Shown here piece by piece: positions 8,468 through 17,042 of a stretch of 64,000 bases of DNA (its first letter is position 1; each line of letters begins with the position of its first letter). A model generated the notes under the pieces. It did not search any database and was not told where the DNA came from. It worked only from the letters and a program-made list of their open reading frames with translations. The stretch is from positions 41,724 through 105,723 of the forward strand of contig JACQFN010000013.1 in assembly GCA_016200045.1 (NCBI GenBank), written 5' to 3'. The DNA is from Nitrososphaerota archaeon. GTDB taxonomy: Archaea > Thermoproteota > Nitrososphaeria > Nitrososphaerales > Gagatemarchaeaceae. The position numbers and the translations under genes are program-made.

Positions 8468-9761
8468 ATGGCCGAGACCCAGGAGCCCTCTTCCGAGTCG
8501 CCAGCCGGATCGGCTGCGGGAGGGGGCGGACCTAGCTACAGGGCGCTCTTCCGCAACAGGTCCTTCACGGCCCTGTGGCTCGGACAGGTGGTATCGCAGT
8601 CGGGGGACGGCATATTCGACGTCGCGCTTCTCTGGATTGTTCTGGTGAGCACGAACTCTCCTGGCCTCGTCGGCCTGACGCAGGCGGCGGTCCTGGCACC
8701 GACCATCCTCGTCGGCCCTGCGGCAGGGGTCTACGCGGATAGGCTGAACCGGAGGGACCTAGTCGTGTGGAGCAACGTGTTCCAAGGAGTGATCACGGCT
8801 TTCATATCCGCGCTGAGCCTCCTGGGTTTTCTGTCGTTCTCCCCCTTGATTGTCCTCGTGCTCCTGCTTTACTCAGGGGCTGAGTTCTACAGGGCGGCGG
8901 GCGGCGCAATGATCCCCAGGTTGGTCGACAGGGAGAACCTAGGGGTCGCGAACGGGCTGTTCACCCTGAGCACCTCTTCCAACCAGCTCGCGAGCTATAC
9001 AATCGGGGGGGTCGCGGTGGTCGCTGTCGGCGCAGCCGCCGCAATCGTCTACGACAGCTTGACCTTCTTCCTCGCCGCCGCGGTCATGGCTTTCATCCTC
9101 AAGGAATACGGGAGGCCGAAGTCCGGGGGAATCGTGGAGTCGCAGGACAAGCCCAGCTTCTGGAAGGAATTCAGGGCTGGGCTTTCGTTCATCCGGAGCA
9201 GTAGGGTGTTCCTCGAGCTCACGGTGTTCGGGCTCCTCGTGAACTTCTTTGGGGCGGGGCTGACGGTCGTGATTGCTCCGTATGTAAGGAACCAGTTGAG
9301 CGGTGACGCGTCGCTCTACGGAATTGCGCTCGCGTCGTTCTCCCTGGGCATCATAGTGGGGTCCGTCGTCGTGGGCAGGATAAACTTCCGCGCATACGTC
9401 GGCAAGCTCCTGTTCGCCGGGGTCATCGCGGTCGGGCCGATGACCGTGGCCATAGGGACTGGTCGACTCGGCCTACGTGGCCCTTCTGATCTTTTTCGCC
9501 ATCGGGGCAATCTCGGGGGCGCTGAACCTCCCAATCCAGGTCCTCGTCCAGTCTCGGGTCCCTGGGGAGCTCCTGGGAAGGGCGGGGACAGTCCTGAGGG
9601 CGCTGCTAGGAATGGCCGCGCCCGTCGCGGCCATCTTCTTCGGGGTGCTGGCTGGCGCCACGTCCGTTTCCTTCGTGTTCGTGGCGATCGGGCTAGCCGT
9701 TTCCGCCATAGCCGCCGTTCTCTATCTGCCTTTCAAGGAGCTGCGGAACGCAAGATACTGA
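8468..9761 (+). pseudogene. MFS transporter with a 1-nt frameshift
   Basis: The ATG abuts the ppdK stop. Residues 1-330 form an MFS half and more: LWLGQVVSQSGDGIFDVALL, the loop YADRLNRRDLV, and repeated membrane helices. Near 9462 the frame leaves membrane sequence and becomes Arg/Gly/Pro-rich nonsense, while a second frame resumes perfect membrane sequence (LLIFFAIGAISGALNLPIQV through to YLPFKELRNARY, stop 9759-9761). Removing one base in the ATAGGGACTGG stretch restores a 430-residue transporter of normal size. It resembles macrolide/drug-efflux type MFS proteins; the substrate is unknown. The break is a real frameshift or a sequence error. Confidence 0.85.
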
Positions 9762-9837
9762 TTCCCAGAACAGGGCGGGAGGTGTAGGCCAGCCCAAGCG
9801 GGACGGAAGTGTTTTCGGGATGTTTTTGACGGGCCTT

Positions 9838-10236
9838 CTATCCCCAGACCCCGAGTATCGCTCCCATCACAAGGAATATGATGAGAGAGTGGACGACGTC
9901 GATTCCGAAGAGCTTCGGAGGCCTGTTCTCGAACACCCACCCTGTCAGGTGGTACGAGAATGCGAATGCGAGCCACGCGAGGAAGGCCACTTCAGCGCCG
10001 GCGACAAGGTCGGAAGCGCCGGCGAACAGCACGAAGACTCCGAGCAGGTATGCCGTCAGCAGGTTCGCGAAGAACCCGACGACGATCGCTTTGTTCCTCC
10101 GCTTCCTTGCGTCCTCTTCGGTCATTTTCAGGAGGGTCATCCACATCTTTCCGAAAACGGGGGGCGAATACCAGACGGCGCCTATAACGAAGCTCGCGAT
10201 GGTAGCCGCAAGTACGCCCAGGATGTCTGGCCACAT
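9838..10236 (-). CDS. DUF1761 family membrane protein
   Basis: 132 residues from the ATG at 10236 (MWPDILGVLAATIASFVIGA). There are four predicted membrane helices and the DUF1761 signature around VWYSPPVFGKMWM near residue 23, then KRRNKAIVVGFFANLLTAYL. An upstream extension of the frame to 10347 is unlikely because a clear TATA box (gcttaaatac, about 10283-10292) sits between. The function of the family is unknown. Confidence 0.8.
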   Translation of the reverse strand: MWPDILGVLAATIASFVIGAVWYSPPVFGKMWMTLLKMTEEDARKRRNKAIVVGFFANLLTAYLLGVFVLFAGASDLVAGAEVAFLAWLAFAFSYHLTGWVFENRPPKLFGIDVVHSLIIFLVMGAILGVWG

Positions 10237-10343
10237 GATCGAAATCAAGATGGCTGTTTCCTGGAATCGGGCATGAACGGGTTTGGTATTTAAGCTCCGA
10301 AGCGTCAGGCGACTCCGGAAGAAACCTGGATGGACACCGTGGC

Positions 10344-11003
10344 TCAAGTCGACGCTGTCGACTGAGAATAGACGTATGTCAAGGTCACTTGACTGCTCGT
10401 TTGCGCCGGACGAGATGGGGCCTGCAGGACAAGGTTGACTACCGTGGACCCCGAAGGAAGCGTACCGATGATGATGTAGTTCCCCGAGACCTGATTGGTG
10501 CAGGACTGGAATCGAAAGTCGCTGAAAAGCCTCCCGACGTCGATGGTGGCGGACGAGGCGCTGGCACCCCCGCTGTTGACAATCAGGAAAGAAATCGTGA
10601 AGGTCGCGTTCGTCTTCACCTTGTTAGGGTACGACACCTGCATGCTTACCTGCCCCTGGCCAGTCGCGGTCGCGGTGGTCGTGACAGTCATGGACGACGT
10701 CGCCCCTGTGGTGAGGCCCGTTGAGCCGGTCGTCGGGGTTGTGCTCGTTACGGAGACACCAGTGCTAGCACCCTGACTCTGACCGAACCCCGAAGCGAAG
10801 AAGAAGAAGACTCCCCCTGAGAGAAAGAGCATTCCGACGAGGAAGGCGACCTTGACGGTCCGCGCAACCCTCCCGCGTTCGTCCCCAAGAGTCTCCTTGA
10901 CCCTGAACGCGACGTACAAGGCGACACCTGCGAGGAGTATGATGGCGAGGGTGACCGCCAGAACGATGCCGACAAGGGAGAAATCTGAAAGTATGGCGAG
11001 CAA
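10344..11003 (-). CDS. Membrane-anchored protein with Ser/Thr-rich linker and extracellular domain
   Basis: 219 residues. Two N-terminal membrane helices (IVLAVTLAIILLAGVALYVA and VAFLVGMLFLSGGVFFFFAS) flank a short charged loop. They are followed by a 50-residue Thr/Ser/Gly linker and a beta-rich domain (QVSYPNKVKTNATFTISFLI) that looks like a CARDB/Ig-type fold facing outward. The TTG start lies 4 nt after the stop of the GT2 gene, so the two are probably co-transcribed; the linker could be a glycosylation target. Specific role unknown. Confidence 0.7.
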   Translation of the reverse strand: MLAILSDFSLVGIVLAVTLAIILLAGVALYVAFRVKETLGDERGRVARTVKVAFLVGMLFLSGGVFFFFASGFGQSQGASTGVSVTSTTPTTGSTGLTTGATSSMTVTTTATATGQGQVSMQVSYPNKVKTNATFTISFLIVNSGGASASSATIDVGRLFSDFRFQSCTNQVSGNYIIIGTLPSGSTVVNLVLQAPSRPAQTSSQVTLTYVYSQSTAST

Positions 11004-11007
11004 GGTA

Positions 11008-12177
11008 TCACCTCTTCGGCTTCTCCCAACGCATGCGGATGTCCAGGGCCTCCTCCACGAACGCCGCAGTCCTCAACCCGTCCAAAAAAGAGTTGTAGAA
11101 GAGCATCAAAGGGCTCAGGGCGACCTGCCAGAGTTTCCTTTCCCTGTCGAGCCCGACAGCGGTAACGACGAGGAGGACCTGGATGACCCAGTAAGCGGAG
11201 AGTCCGAGCAGGATGGTCGCCCAATCTCCGCTGATTGACCCGGCCACGACGGCGAAGATGGCGAGGAACATGTTGATCACCGGGGAGAAGGTGTCGAACC
11301 AGACGTACGGAAGGCCGTACATCCCTGCGACGCCGTATCTCTTCCTCAACAGCATGTTTTCGTGTTTGGAGAGGACTTGCATCATCCCCCGGTACCAGCG
11401 GCGCCTCTGCTTCATCAGGTCTTCCAGGCTCGCGGGCGCTGCCGTGTACGCTACGGCCCTGTCTTCGTACTCTACGTCGTGGCCCGCTTCGAGTATCGCG
11501 AGAGTCATGTCGAAATCCTCCGCGAACGTCTCGCTCGAGAACCCTTTCGCACCCTGAAGGACGTCCCTCCTGAAAGCGGCAACGGGGCCGGGCACGATCA
11601 TCACAGTCGAGAGCATCGATTGCCCCTTCCTTGCTAATCCGAGTCCAGCAGCATACTCCACAGACTGGAGCCGCTTGATCAACCCGCGCGGATTCTCGAC
11701 CTTCACGTTCCCTGCGAGCGCGCCGAGCCGCGGGGAGGAAGCGAATCTCGCGGAGAGCTCTTTCAACGCATGGGTGGAAAGTCGCGTGTCTGCGTCGACG
11801 GTCACGATGAACTCCCCGGTCGACGAGGCGATCCCGGCGTTCAGCGCTTCTGCTTTGCCCCTGTTCTGCTGGTGCACGACCCTGACCCGATTTCCTCCCA
11901 GGCTGTCCGCAATTCCGGGGGTCCTGTCGGTCGAGCCGTCGTCGACGATTATCACCTCGTAGTCCTGGTAGTCCTGACTGGCGAGGGATTCGACGCAGCC
12001 TCGAATGGTCTTCTCCTCGTTGAACGCAGGAATGATGACCGAGAACTTCCCCGATGGAGGCTTTGCGCTCGCTTTTCGGAAGGAATAGGCGATCGAGAGT
12101 ACCCAGAGGCTCGAAATCCGTACCAGGGCAACGACGAGGAGGCTGGCGAATAGGATTACCACTGGGCTAGGGGCCAA
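11008..12177 (-). CDS. GT2 family processive-type glycosyltransferase
   Basis: 389 residues. An N-terminal membrane helix is followed by a GT2 catalytic domain: FSVIIPAFNEEKTIRGCVES, VIIVDDGSTDRTP, the DAD metal-binding triad in VTVDADTRLS, a TFAEDFDMTLAILE acceptor motif, and QRRRWYRGMMQVL, the QxxRW motif of processive synthases (cellulose, hyaluronan, poly-GlcNAc type). Three C-terminal membrane helices follow. It probably builds or exports a surface polysaccharide at the membrane. It is the first gene of a pair with the anchored Thr-rich protein downstream. Confidence 0.9.
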   Translation of the reverse strand: MAPSPVVILFASLLVVALVRISSLWVLSIAYSFRKASAKPPSGKFSVIIPAFNEEKTIRGCVESLASQDYQDYEVIIVDDGSTDRTPGIADSLGGNRVRVVHQQNRGKAEALNAGIASSTGEFIVTVDADTRLSTHALKELSARFASSPRLGALAGNVKVENPRGLIKRLQSVEYAAGLGLARKGQSMLSTVMIVPGPVAAFRRDVLQGAKGFSSETFAEDFDMTLAILEAGHDVEYEDRAVAYTAAPASLEDLMKQRRRWYRGMMQVLSKHENMLLRKRYGVAGMYGLPYVWFDTFSPVINMFLAIFAVVAGSISGDWATILLGLSAYWVIQVLLVVTAVGLDRERKLWQVALSPLMLFYNSFLDGLRTAAFVEEALDIRMRWEKPKR

Positions 12178-12317
12178 TTGCTCGCTCTCTACGCCCGAAG
12201 ATGACCCAACTTGTCAATTGAACCCACCGATTTGGACGTGGGAGCCTTCGTCGTTCATTGAGGTTGAACGAAAGATGACTCATGACCGTCTCAACAGGAG
12301 CCAGACTTTGATTTGAA

Positions 12318-12391
12318 TGGGGCCGGCGGGATTCGAACCCACGACCACTTGCACCCCAAGCAAGTATCCTGCCAAGCTAGACGACGGCCCC
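12318..12391 (-). tRNA. tRNA-Pro (GGG anticodon), no intron
   Basis: The minus strand folds as a complete cloverleaf: acceptor GGGGCCG pairs with CGGCCCC, the anticodon stem is CTTGC/GCAAG with loop TTGGGGT (anticodon GGG), and the T arm is GTGGG-TTCGAAT-CCCGC. The discriminator base is A, as usual for Pro. CCA is not encoded, which fits dependence on the CCA-adding enzyme encoded just upstream. A box TTTAAA about 30 bp upstream (near 12421) is the likely TATA element. Confidence 0.95.
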
Positions 12392-12419
12392 GCGAAAGGG
12401 ACCCGAAGTGCTTCTCGGT

Positions 12420-13271
12420 TTAAACCTTGGGCGGTGAAAAATCGGAGGGCGTCCTAGGCCCTCGGTGTGACCCGGTCGCCAACCGCAGGGTCTCATTCGG
12501 AACGAGCTTCAGGTGTTCGAGAAGCTTGGAGTACATGTAATCTGTTGGCTCGCGTTTGTACGCCGTGAGCCCGTCTAGGACGACATCGAGCGACCTTATC
12601 CCCATCAGCCTTCTCAGGTATGGCGAGACGCTTCCGCCAACGAACAGGTGTTGGGCGGCTGAGGTGACATTTCTCGGTCTCCTGTTTGTCCCTGCGGATT
12701 CGAAGTCGATGATCCAGGGCCTCCCGTCCGCCACGACCAGGTGCTTTCTCAGGTTGTTCAGCTGCCCGTGATCTACCGCCAATATGTCGAGTTTGCGGCA
12801 TTGGTTGAGGGCAGAATGGAGGAGCGAAGCTACCACCAGCTTCGTCCCTCTTCCTTTTTGGCCCCGAACCCATTCTTCCAATTCCTCGTAGCGAATGAGG
12901 GTCATCAGGATGAAGTCGTCGGTCGCACTCTGAATCTCGGGCCCGATTCCGACCCGGTTCACCAGCCTCGTCATCTTGACCTCGTTATCCATGTCTTCCC
13001 GGTTGGCGTCAGTCCGTCTGATCTTCAGCGCAGATTCTCCTTTCTTAGTGATGGCGGTGACCACGACACCGACGGTTCCCAGCCCAAGTATCCCGAGCCT
13101 TCCTATCCTTGTGTGGCCTTCGAATACGAGTTCCTCCACCCCCAGACGCTCGAGCTGTCTGATCCTGGCCTTGGCTGTTCGCAGTGAGATTTTCGGATAC
13201 GTAAGGACGCGTATGTACGGCGTCCTGATGAGTTCCGCGAGTTCAGCTCGTTCCGAGGACGTCGCTGACAA
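12420..13271 (-). CDS. RIO-like/COG2112 predicted serine/threonine kinase
   Basis: The catalytic part matches the archaeal COG2112 kinase family: a G-rich strand (GILGLGTVGVVVTAITKKG), a Lys in SALKIRRTD, a Glu helix (DMDNEVKMTRLVNRVGIGPE), the catalytic loop AVDHGQLNNLRKHLVV and the metal-binding DFE in PWIIDFESAG. The C-terminus is an extra helical region. The start is uncertain: TTG 13271 overlaps the CCA gene end by 29 nt, ATG 13334 by 92 nt, and the conserved core begins only after about 13240. Substrate unknown. Position behind the CCA enzyme suggests a shared RNA-maturation transcript. Confidence 0.8.
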   Translation of the reverse strand: MSATSSERAELAELIRTPYIRVLTYPKISLRTAKARIRQLERLGVEELVFEGHTRIGRLGILGLGTVGVVVTAITKKGESALKIRRTDANREDMDNEVKMTRLVNRVGIGPEIQSATDDFILMTLIRYEELEEWVRGQKGRGTKLVVASLLHSALNQCRKLDILAVDHGQLNNLRKHLVVADGRPWIIDFESAGTNRRPRNVTSAAQHLFVGGSVSPYLRRLMGIRSLDVVLDGLTAYKREPTDYMYSKLLEHLKLVPNETLRLATGSHRGPRTPSDFSPPKV

Positions 13272-14565
13272 TCTCGCCGATCCCTCGGTCAAGCCACTTC
13301 GAAGACCTAGCCGCCTTTGAAAGTCCGGTTCCATCGAGGACCCTGGCGCTCTTTCTGAGCCCAGCTGATACCTCTTCCGAGCCACCGGTCGGCCCTGTCT
13401 TCCCCTTCACGATGTCACTCAGGAGCGTCTTGAGGTCCGTGTACTCCCTGTCGCGCATCAGCCTGACCCTTGCGTCGTCGTCGAGCCAGACCAGTCGCGC
13501 GTCCTGCTTGTTCGAAGCAAGGAAGGCGGACACGTCCTTCCCCCGGTCTACCGGGGGGCCCACCCGTTGCTCGAGGGTCGGCAGGGATGCGATTTCCGGG
13601 ACGAACAGGAATGCGCTCGAGCCCGAGTTGTCGGATGCGCAAATAGACCGGGCAATCCTGAACCCACGAACTTCGAGGTGGCGGACAACATGTCTCAGGG
13701 TCCTTCGCAGCTCTCCCCAGAGGACGTCCTCGCTGAGTCGGGCATGTTGGAAGGACACCGCGACGACGTGTTCTTTCATTGAAGACCTGCTCCTTCCCTT
13801 CAAATCCCGGAAGTAGCTCATGCCGGGCGCCTTTAGAAACTCTCTGGATGCGAGGACCATCCTGCCGTACTTCTCGCCCGACACGGCGATGGCCAGGTCC
13901 CTGCCGCTGTCCACCGGGTCTGGAAGGGAGAAGATGCGCGGGCCCTTCAGACGTCCCGTCCCCGCGAAGTGTCTGAGAACTGAAGGGAAGTCGCCATGCT
14001 GCATCACTAGGACCTCGGCGGCGTAACCGCTGAAGCCCTGGACCTCGATCTCTGCCCCGTACACACCTACCCCTTTCATGAAAAGCTTCAGGATCTTGAT
14101 TTCTCCCTTCTGTTTCTCCGGCAGCCTGCTGACTACTTCCACGTGATAGGGCGACCTGTCTGCCGCGCTCTTCCACTCCTTCGCCCTGACGGCGAAGCAC
14201 GGAACGATGTTGACCCTGACGCCCTCGACCCGGGCTTCGGTGTACGGATGCTGCGCGAACTTCTTTCCTCGGGGATATCCCTTTGTCACGTACCGCCCTA
14301 CGCCCAGTCCGACTTCCTCGAACCTCTCTACCGGGGTTCCAGCGTCGATTCGGACGAAGATGTCGAGGTCGACATGCCCCGGGATCCAGGTCCCTTTTGC
14401 GAACGACCCTCCGAGGACGACATCCTTGACCTCCGGAAATTGAGACGCGGCCATCCCAGCCTTTCGAAGCAGGAGTTCGGAGATTCTTTCGAGGTGCCGG
14501 GTCTCGCGTCTGGTAGGTGCTACGAGTCTCGAAGCCTTGTTCAGCGCATCAGAGACGCCGCTCAA
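13243..14565 (-). CDS. cca: Archaeal CCA-adding tRNA nucleotidyltransferase
   Basis: 440 residues, the usual length of class I archaeal CCA enzymes. The catalytic head has VVLGGSFAKGTWIPGHVDLD with IFVRID, giving the GS motif and the paired metal-binding aspartates of the polymerase-beta superfamily; central and tail domains follow. It adds C, C and A to tRNA 3' ends using CTP and ATP. Both tRNA genes in this window lack encoded CCA. The ATG at 14565 overlaps the stop of thpR by ATGA, so the two are coupled. Confidence 0.95.
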   Translation of the reverse strand: MSGVSDALNKASRLVAPTRRETRHLERISELLLRKAGMAASQFPEVKDVVLGGSFAKGTWIPGHVDLDIFVRIDAGTPVERFEEVGLGVGRYVTKGYPRGKKFAQHPYTEARVEGVRVNIVPCFAVRAKEWKSAADRSPYHVEVVSRLPEKQKGEIKILKLFMKGVGVYGAEIEVQGFSGYAAEVLVMQHGDFPSVLRHFAGTGRLKGPRIFSLPDPVDSGRDLAIAVSGEKYGRMVLASREFLKAPGMSYFRDLKGRSRSSMKEHVVAVSFQHARLSEDVLWGELRRTLRHVVRHLEVRGFRIARSICASDNSGSSAFLFVPEIASLPTLEQRVGPPVDRGKDVSAFLASNKQDARLVWLDDDARVRLMRDREYTDLKTLLSDIVKGKTGPTGGSEEVSAGLRKSARVLDGTGLSKAARSSKWLDRGIGEIVSDVLGTS

Positions 14566-15116
14566 GGTAGGGGGTATGCTCCCACATCTGTGTACACCGG
14601 TCCCGACGGGGTCAACTGGCTCGACTTCAGTTTCAACTCGGACAACCTCACCCTCCCGAAGGACCGCCCCGCGTTCTGTGCCAAGAGCTCGGTCAGAGAG
14701 CCTGACCCTCTCTGGCTCCGGACCCGTCCCAGGGTGAGATGGGCGCGGAAGGGGCGGTCGTCACTCTCCCCGAGTCCGTCAAGCAGTTCGTTCACCCGGG
14801 CGGCGATACGCAAGACCTTTTCCTCGTCAGGGTCTGCGACCCCGACCCACAAAACGCTAGGCCGGCCTGAGCCGGGGAAGGCGCCCGTTCCCTTTACCTC
14901 GACCTCCTCGCCCTTCATGCCGAGCTCCTTCAGCCGCCTGTCCGCCTCTGACGCCTGCTCGGGGGTGACCTCTCCGAGGAACCTGATCGTGAAGTGTAGG
15001 TTCTGCCTTTCGACGAGCTTGACGTCAGCCCCCGTCGCCCTGACCTCGTCCTGAAACCTGACGATAGACTCCATGACTTTGCGGTCGGGGATTTCGAGTG
15101 CCACGAAGGCTCGCAT
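14562..15116 (-). CDS. thpR: RNA 2',3'-cyclic phosphodiesterase (LigT/ThpR family)
   Basis: 184 residues with the two HxTx motifs of the 2H phosphoesterase fold: NLHFTIRFLGEV in the first half and RAHLTLGRVRS in the second. Members hydrolyse 2',3'-cyclic phosphate RNA ends to 2'-phosphates and are linked to tRNA splicing and repair in archaea. It overlaps cca by 4 nt, matching the widespread archaeal thpR-cca pairing. That is apt here, since a tRNA with two introns occurs in the same window. Confidence 0.93.
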   Translation of the reverse strand: MRAFVALEIPDRKVMESIVRFQDEVRATGADVKLVERQNLHFTIRFLGEVTPEQASEADRRLKELGMKGEEVEVKGTGAFPGSGRPSVLWVGVADPDEEKVLRIAARVNELLDGLGESDDRPFRAHLTLGRVRSQRGSGSLTELLAQNAGRSFGRVRLSELKLKSSQLTPSGPVYTDVGAYPLP

Positions 15117-15179
15117 TGAACTCTCCGCCCAAGTTCCTCATGGTTGGCTTATAACCCCAAGTCGGGGGACGAAAGGACA

Positions 15180-15734
15180 TTGCGCATCGTAGCCATCACA
15201 GGCATGCCCGGGGCAGGAAAATCTACTGCTGCCAAGGCCCTCGTCTCGAAAGGGTGGAGGCGGGTGGTGATGGGAGACGTGATAAGGGAGGAGACGAAGA
15301 AAAGAGGTCTCAAGCCCGACGCGAAGAACACCGGGGAGGTCATGAAAGCGCTCAGGAAGGAGAGGGGGGAGGCCGCGGTGGCAGAGCTCTGCATGGAACA
15401 CATTCGCAAGAGCAAGTCGGACAGAGTAGTCGTGGACGGGATCAGGTCGATGGCGGAGGTCGAGGTGTTCCGGAGGTCGGCGAAGGTCCTGCTGGTGGCG
15501 GTACACGCCTCGAAGGACCGCAGGTACGTCCTGCTGAGGGAAAGGGGACGCAGAGACGACCCGCTTTCAATTGAAATGTTCCAGACGAGAGACGAAAGGG
15601 AGTTGCAGGTCGGCGTCGGCAGGCCGATATCATTGGCCGACCAGGTAGTCCTCAACGAGTACGCGACAACCCAGTCGCTTTCCGACCAGATAGTAGAAGC
15701 GGTCGAGAAGTGGGTCTCCCTGGATGCCCCCTGA
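15180..15734 (+). CDS. UPF0200 P-loop kinase (dephospho-CoA kinase-like)
   Basis: 184 residues from TTG 15180. The protein begins LRIVAITGMPGAGKSTAAKA, a Walker A motif, then VVMGDVIREET and VVVDGIRSMAEVEVF, then RRDDPLSIEMFQTRDERE; this is the archaeal UPF0200/COG0237-like nucleotide kinase family. I prefer TTG 15180 over TTG 15144 because gcttataacc (about 15147-15156) reads as a TATA box, placing transcription start near 15178 and making the message leaderless. The substrate is not settled for this family; dephospho-CoA is one suggestion. It overlaps the next gene by 11 nt. Confidence 0.85.
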   Translation: MRIVAITGMPGAGKSTAAKALVSKGWRRVVMGDVIREETKKRGLKPDAKNTGEVMKALRKERGEAAVAELCMEHIRKSKSDRVVVDGIRSMAEVEVFRRSAKVLLVAVHASKDRRYVLLRERGRRDDPLSIEMFQTRDERELQVGVGRPISLADQVVLNEYATTQSLSDQIVEAVEKWVSLDAP

Positions 15735-16131
15735 CATACAGGTCTCCGTCAGGTTCGAAGCGGCCGTTTCCGCTTCCGAGGATGTGGACAAGGTTGTGAA
15801 GGCGATGCGAAGCGTCTTGGGCGGGACGGTCGTCAGTACGGAGGAGACGATGAGGCTCGTGCGGATGAGGTCGGACGAACTCGCTTCGTTGAGCATAGTG
15901 CACGACCAGCTGAGGGACCGGCATGTCAGGGGAGCGGCCAGGCGGCTGATGCTCACCGCGATGATGGGAGATTCGACCACGATAATGCTGAACCGGCAGG
16001 CCGCCGCGGTGGGCATCGTCGCGCTCTGCAACAGCGAACGGGAGTCCCCCTTGGGGCCGCTCTTGCTCACAGTCTCCTCGAGGAAGATAGAGGAAGTTAT
16101 CGATTGGCTGGCGGGTCAGGTCTCCGGATAG
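15724..16131 (+). CDS. UPF0201 family RNA-binding-type protein
   Basis: 135 residues: IQVSVRFEAAVSASEDVDKV at the N-terminus and a compact alpha/beta fold ending SRKIEEVIDWLAGQV. It matches the archaeal UPF0201 family, which is almost always next to UPF0200, as here, where the two overlap by 11 nt. The fold resembles RNA-binding domains and an RNA-related role is often proposed, but the biochemical activity is unknown. Its 3' end overlaps the convergent RNase Z gene by 16 nt. Confidence 0.82.
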   Translation: MPPDIQVSVRFEAAVSASEDVDKVVKAMRSVLGGTVVSTEETMRLVRMRSDELASLSIVHDQLRDRHVRGAARRLMLTAMMGDSTTIMLNRQAAAVGIVALCNSERESPLGPLLLTVSSRKIEEVIDWLAGQVSG

Positions 16132-17042
16132 GGAACGGAGACCTTCATCCCGTCGGCTGCGGCCACAGTTTCCTGAAAGACCGCACGCGCCTCTTTCAAG
16201 AGGGGCGTGACGCTCGCATATCTGGCGCTGAAGTGGGTGAGGGCGAGCTTCCTTGCGTGCGCCTTCTTGGCGACTTCCGCCGCCTCGACGCAGGTGCTGT
16301 GCCTCCTCTCCACAGCCTTCTGCCTGTCTCTCCCGGCGAAGGTGGAGTCGAAAATGAGGAGGTCGCATCTGCTGAAGAAGCGGGAAAGCCTCGAGGAGGG
16401 GCGCGTGTCCCCGGAGTAACCGACCCTTCTCCCGGGTCGGACTGGCCCGGAGACTTCCCTGGGGCTGACAGACCGGCCTCCGACCAGTACGCTTCTTCCT
16501 TTCTGGAGCCTTGACCAAAGCTTGCCTTCAGGGATTCCGAGTCGTTTCGCTTTTTTGGGATAGAATACCCCCGGGCGTCCTCGCTCTTCGATGAGATAGG
16601 AGTGGGCTTCGGCGGAGTGCAATGCATGCGTCGCCCTTATCACGAACCCCTTGGTCCTGAGGACGACCCCCTGCCTGACTGGGAAGAACTCCACTTCGAA
16701 GGTGAGGCCGATTTCGAGGATCTCAGATGTGGCCTTGAGCCAGTCCTTGAGCTTCCTGGGACCGACGATCCTCAGGGGCTTGCGCCTCTGGGCCAGGCTC
16801 ATGGTCTGCAGAAGTCCCAGAAGCCCGGTGACGTGGTCGCCGTGCAGATGAGTGATCAGTACGGTGGTGTCCTTGTTGAGCCCGATGCCTTCGCTCAATA
16901 TTCTCCGCTGGGCGCCCTCCCCGCAGTCAAACAGGACGACCTCCCCCTCTCTCTGAATCGCGATCGCCGGCAACCCTCTCCCCATGGTGGGTGCGGCCGA
17001 GCTAGTCCCAAGGAACGTGACGGTAAGGTCTACCGAACCTAT
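16116..17042 (-). CDS. rnz: Ribonuclease Z (tRNA 3'-endonuclease), start codon problem
   Basis: A metallo-beta-lactamase RNase: VLITHLHGDHVTGLLGLL holds the HxHxDH zinc motif, LLIFDSTFAG the bridging Asp, and LALTHFSARYA a later zinc His. It cuts 3' trailers from pre-tRNAs. The first ATG in frame is at 16985, but the strand TFLGTSSAAPT that normally opens RNase Z is encoded just upstream with no ATG, GTG or TTG. Coordinates here run to an ATA at 17042 that gives 308 residues, a normal length. The start could instead be a GTA at 17033, or the sequence could contain an error. It follows the Trm-G10 stop closely. Confidence 0.85.
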   Translation of the reverse strand: MGSVDLTVTFLGTSSAAPTMGRGLPAIAIQREGEVVLFDCGEGAQRRILSEGIGLNKDTTVLITHLHGDHVTGLLGLLQTMSLAQRRKPLRIVGPRKLKDWLKATSEILEIGLTFEVEFFPVRQGVVLRTKGFVIRATHALHSAEAHSYLIEERGRPGVFYPKKAKRLGIPEGKLWSRLQKGRSVLVGGRSVSPREVSGPVRPGRRVGYSGDTRPSSRLSRFFSRCDLLIFDSTFAGRDRQKAVERRHSTCVEAAEVAKKAHARKLALTHFSARYASVTPLLKEARAVFQETVAAADGMKVSVPYPET

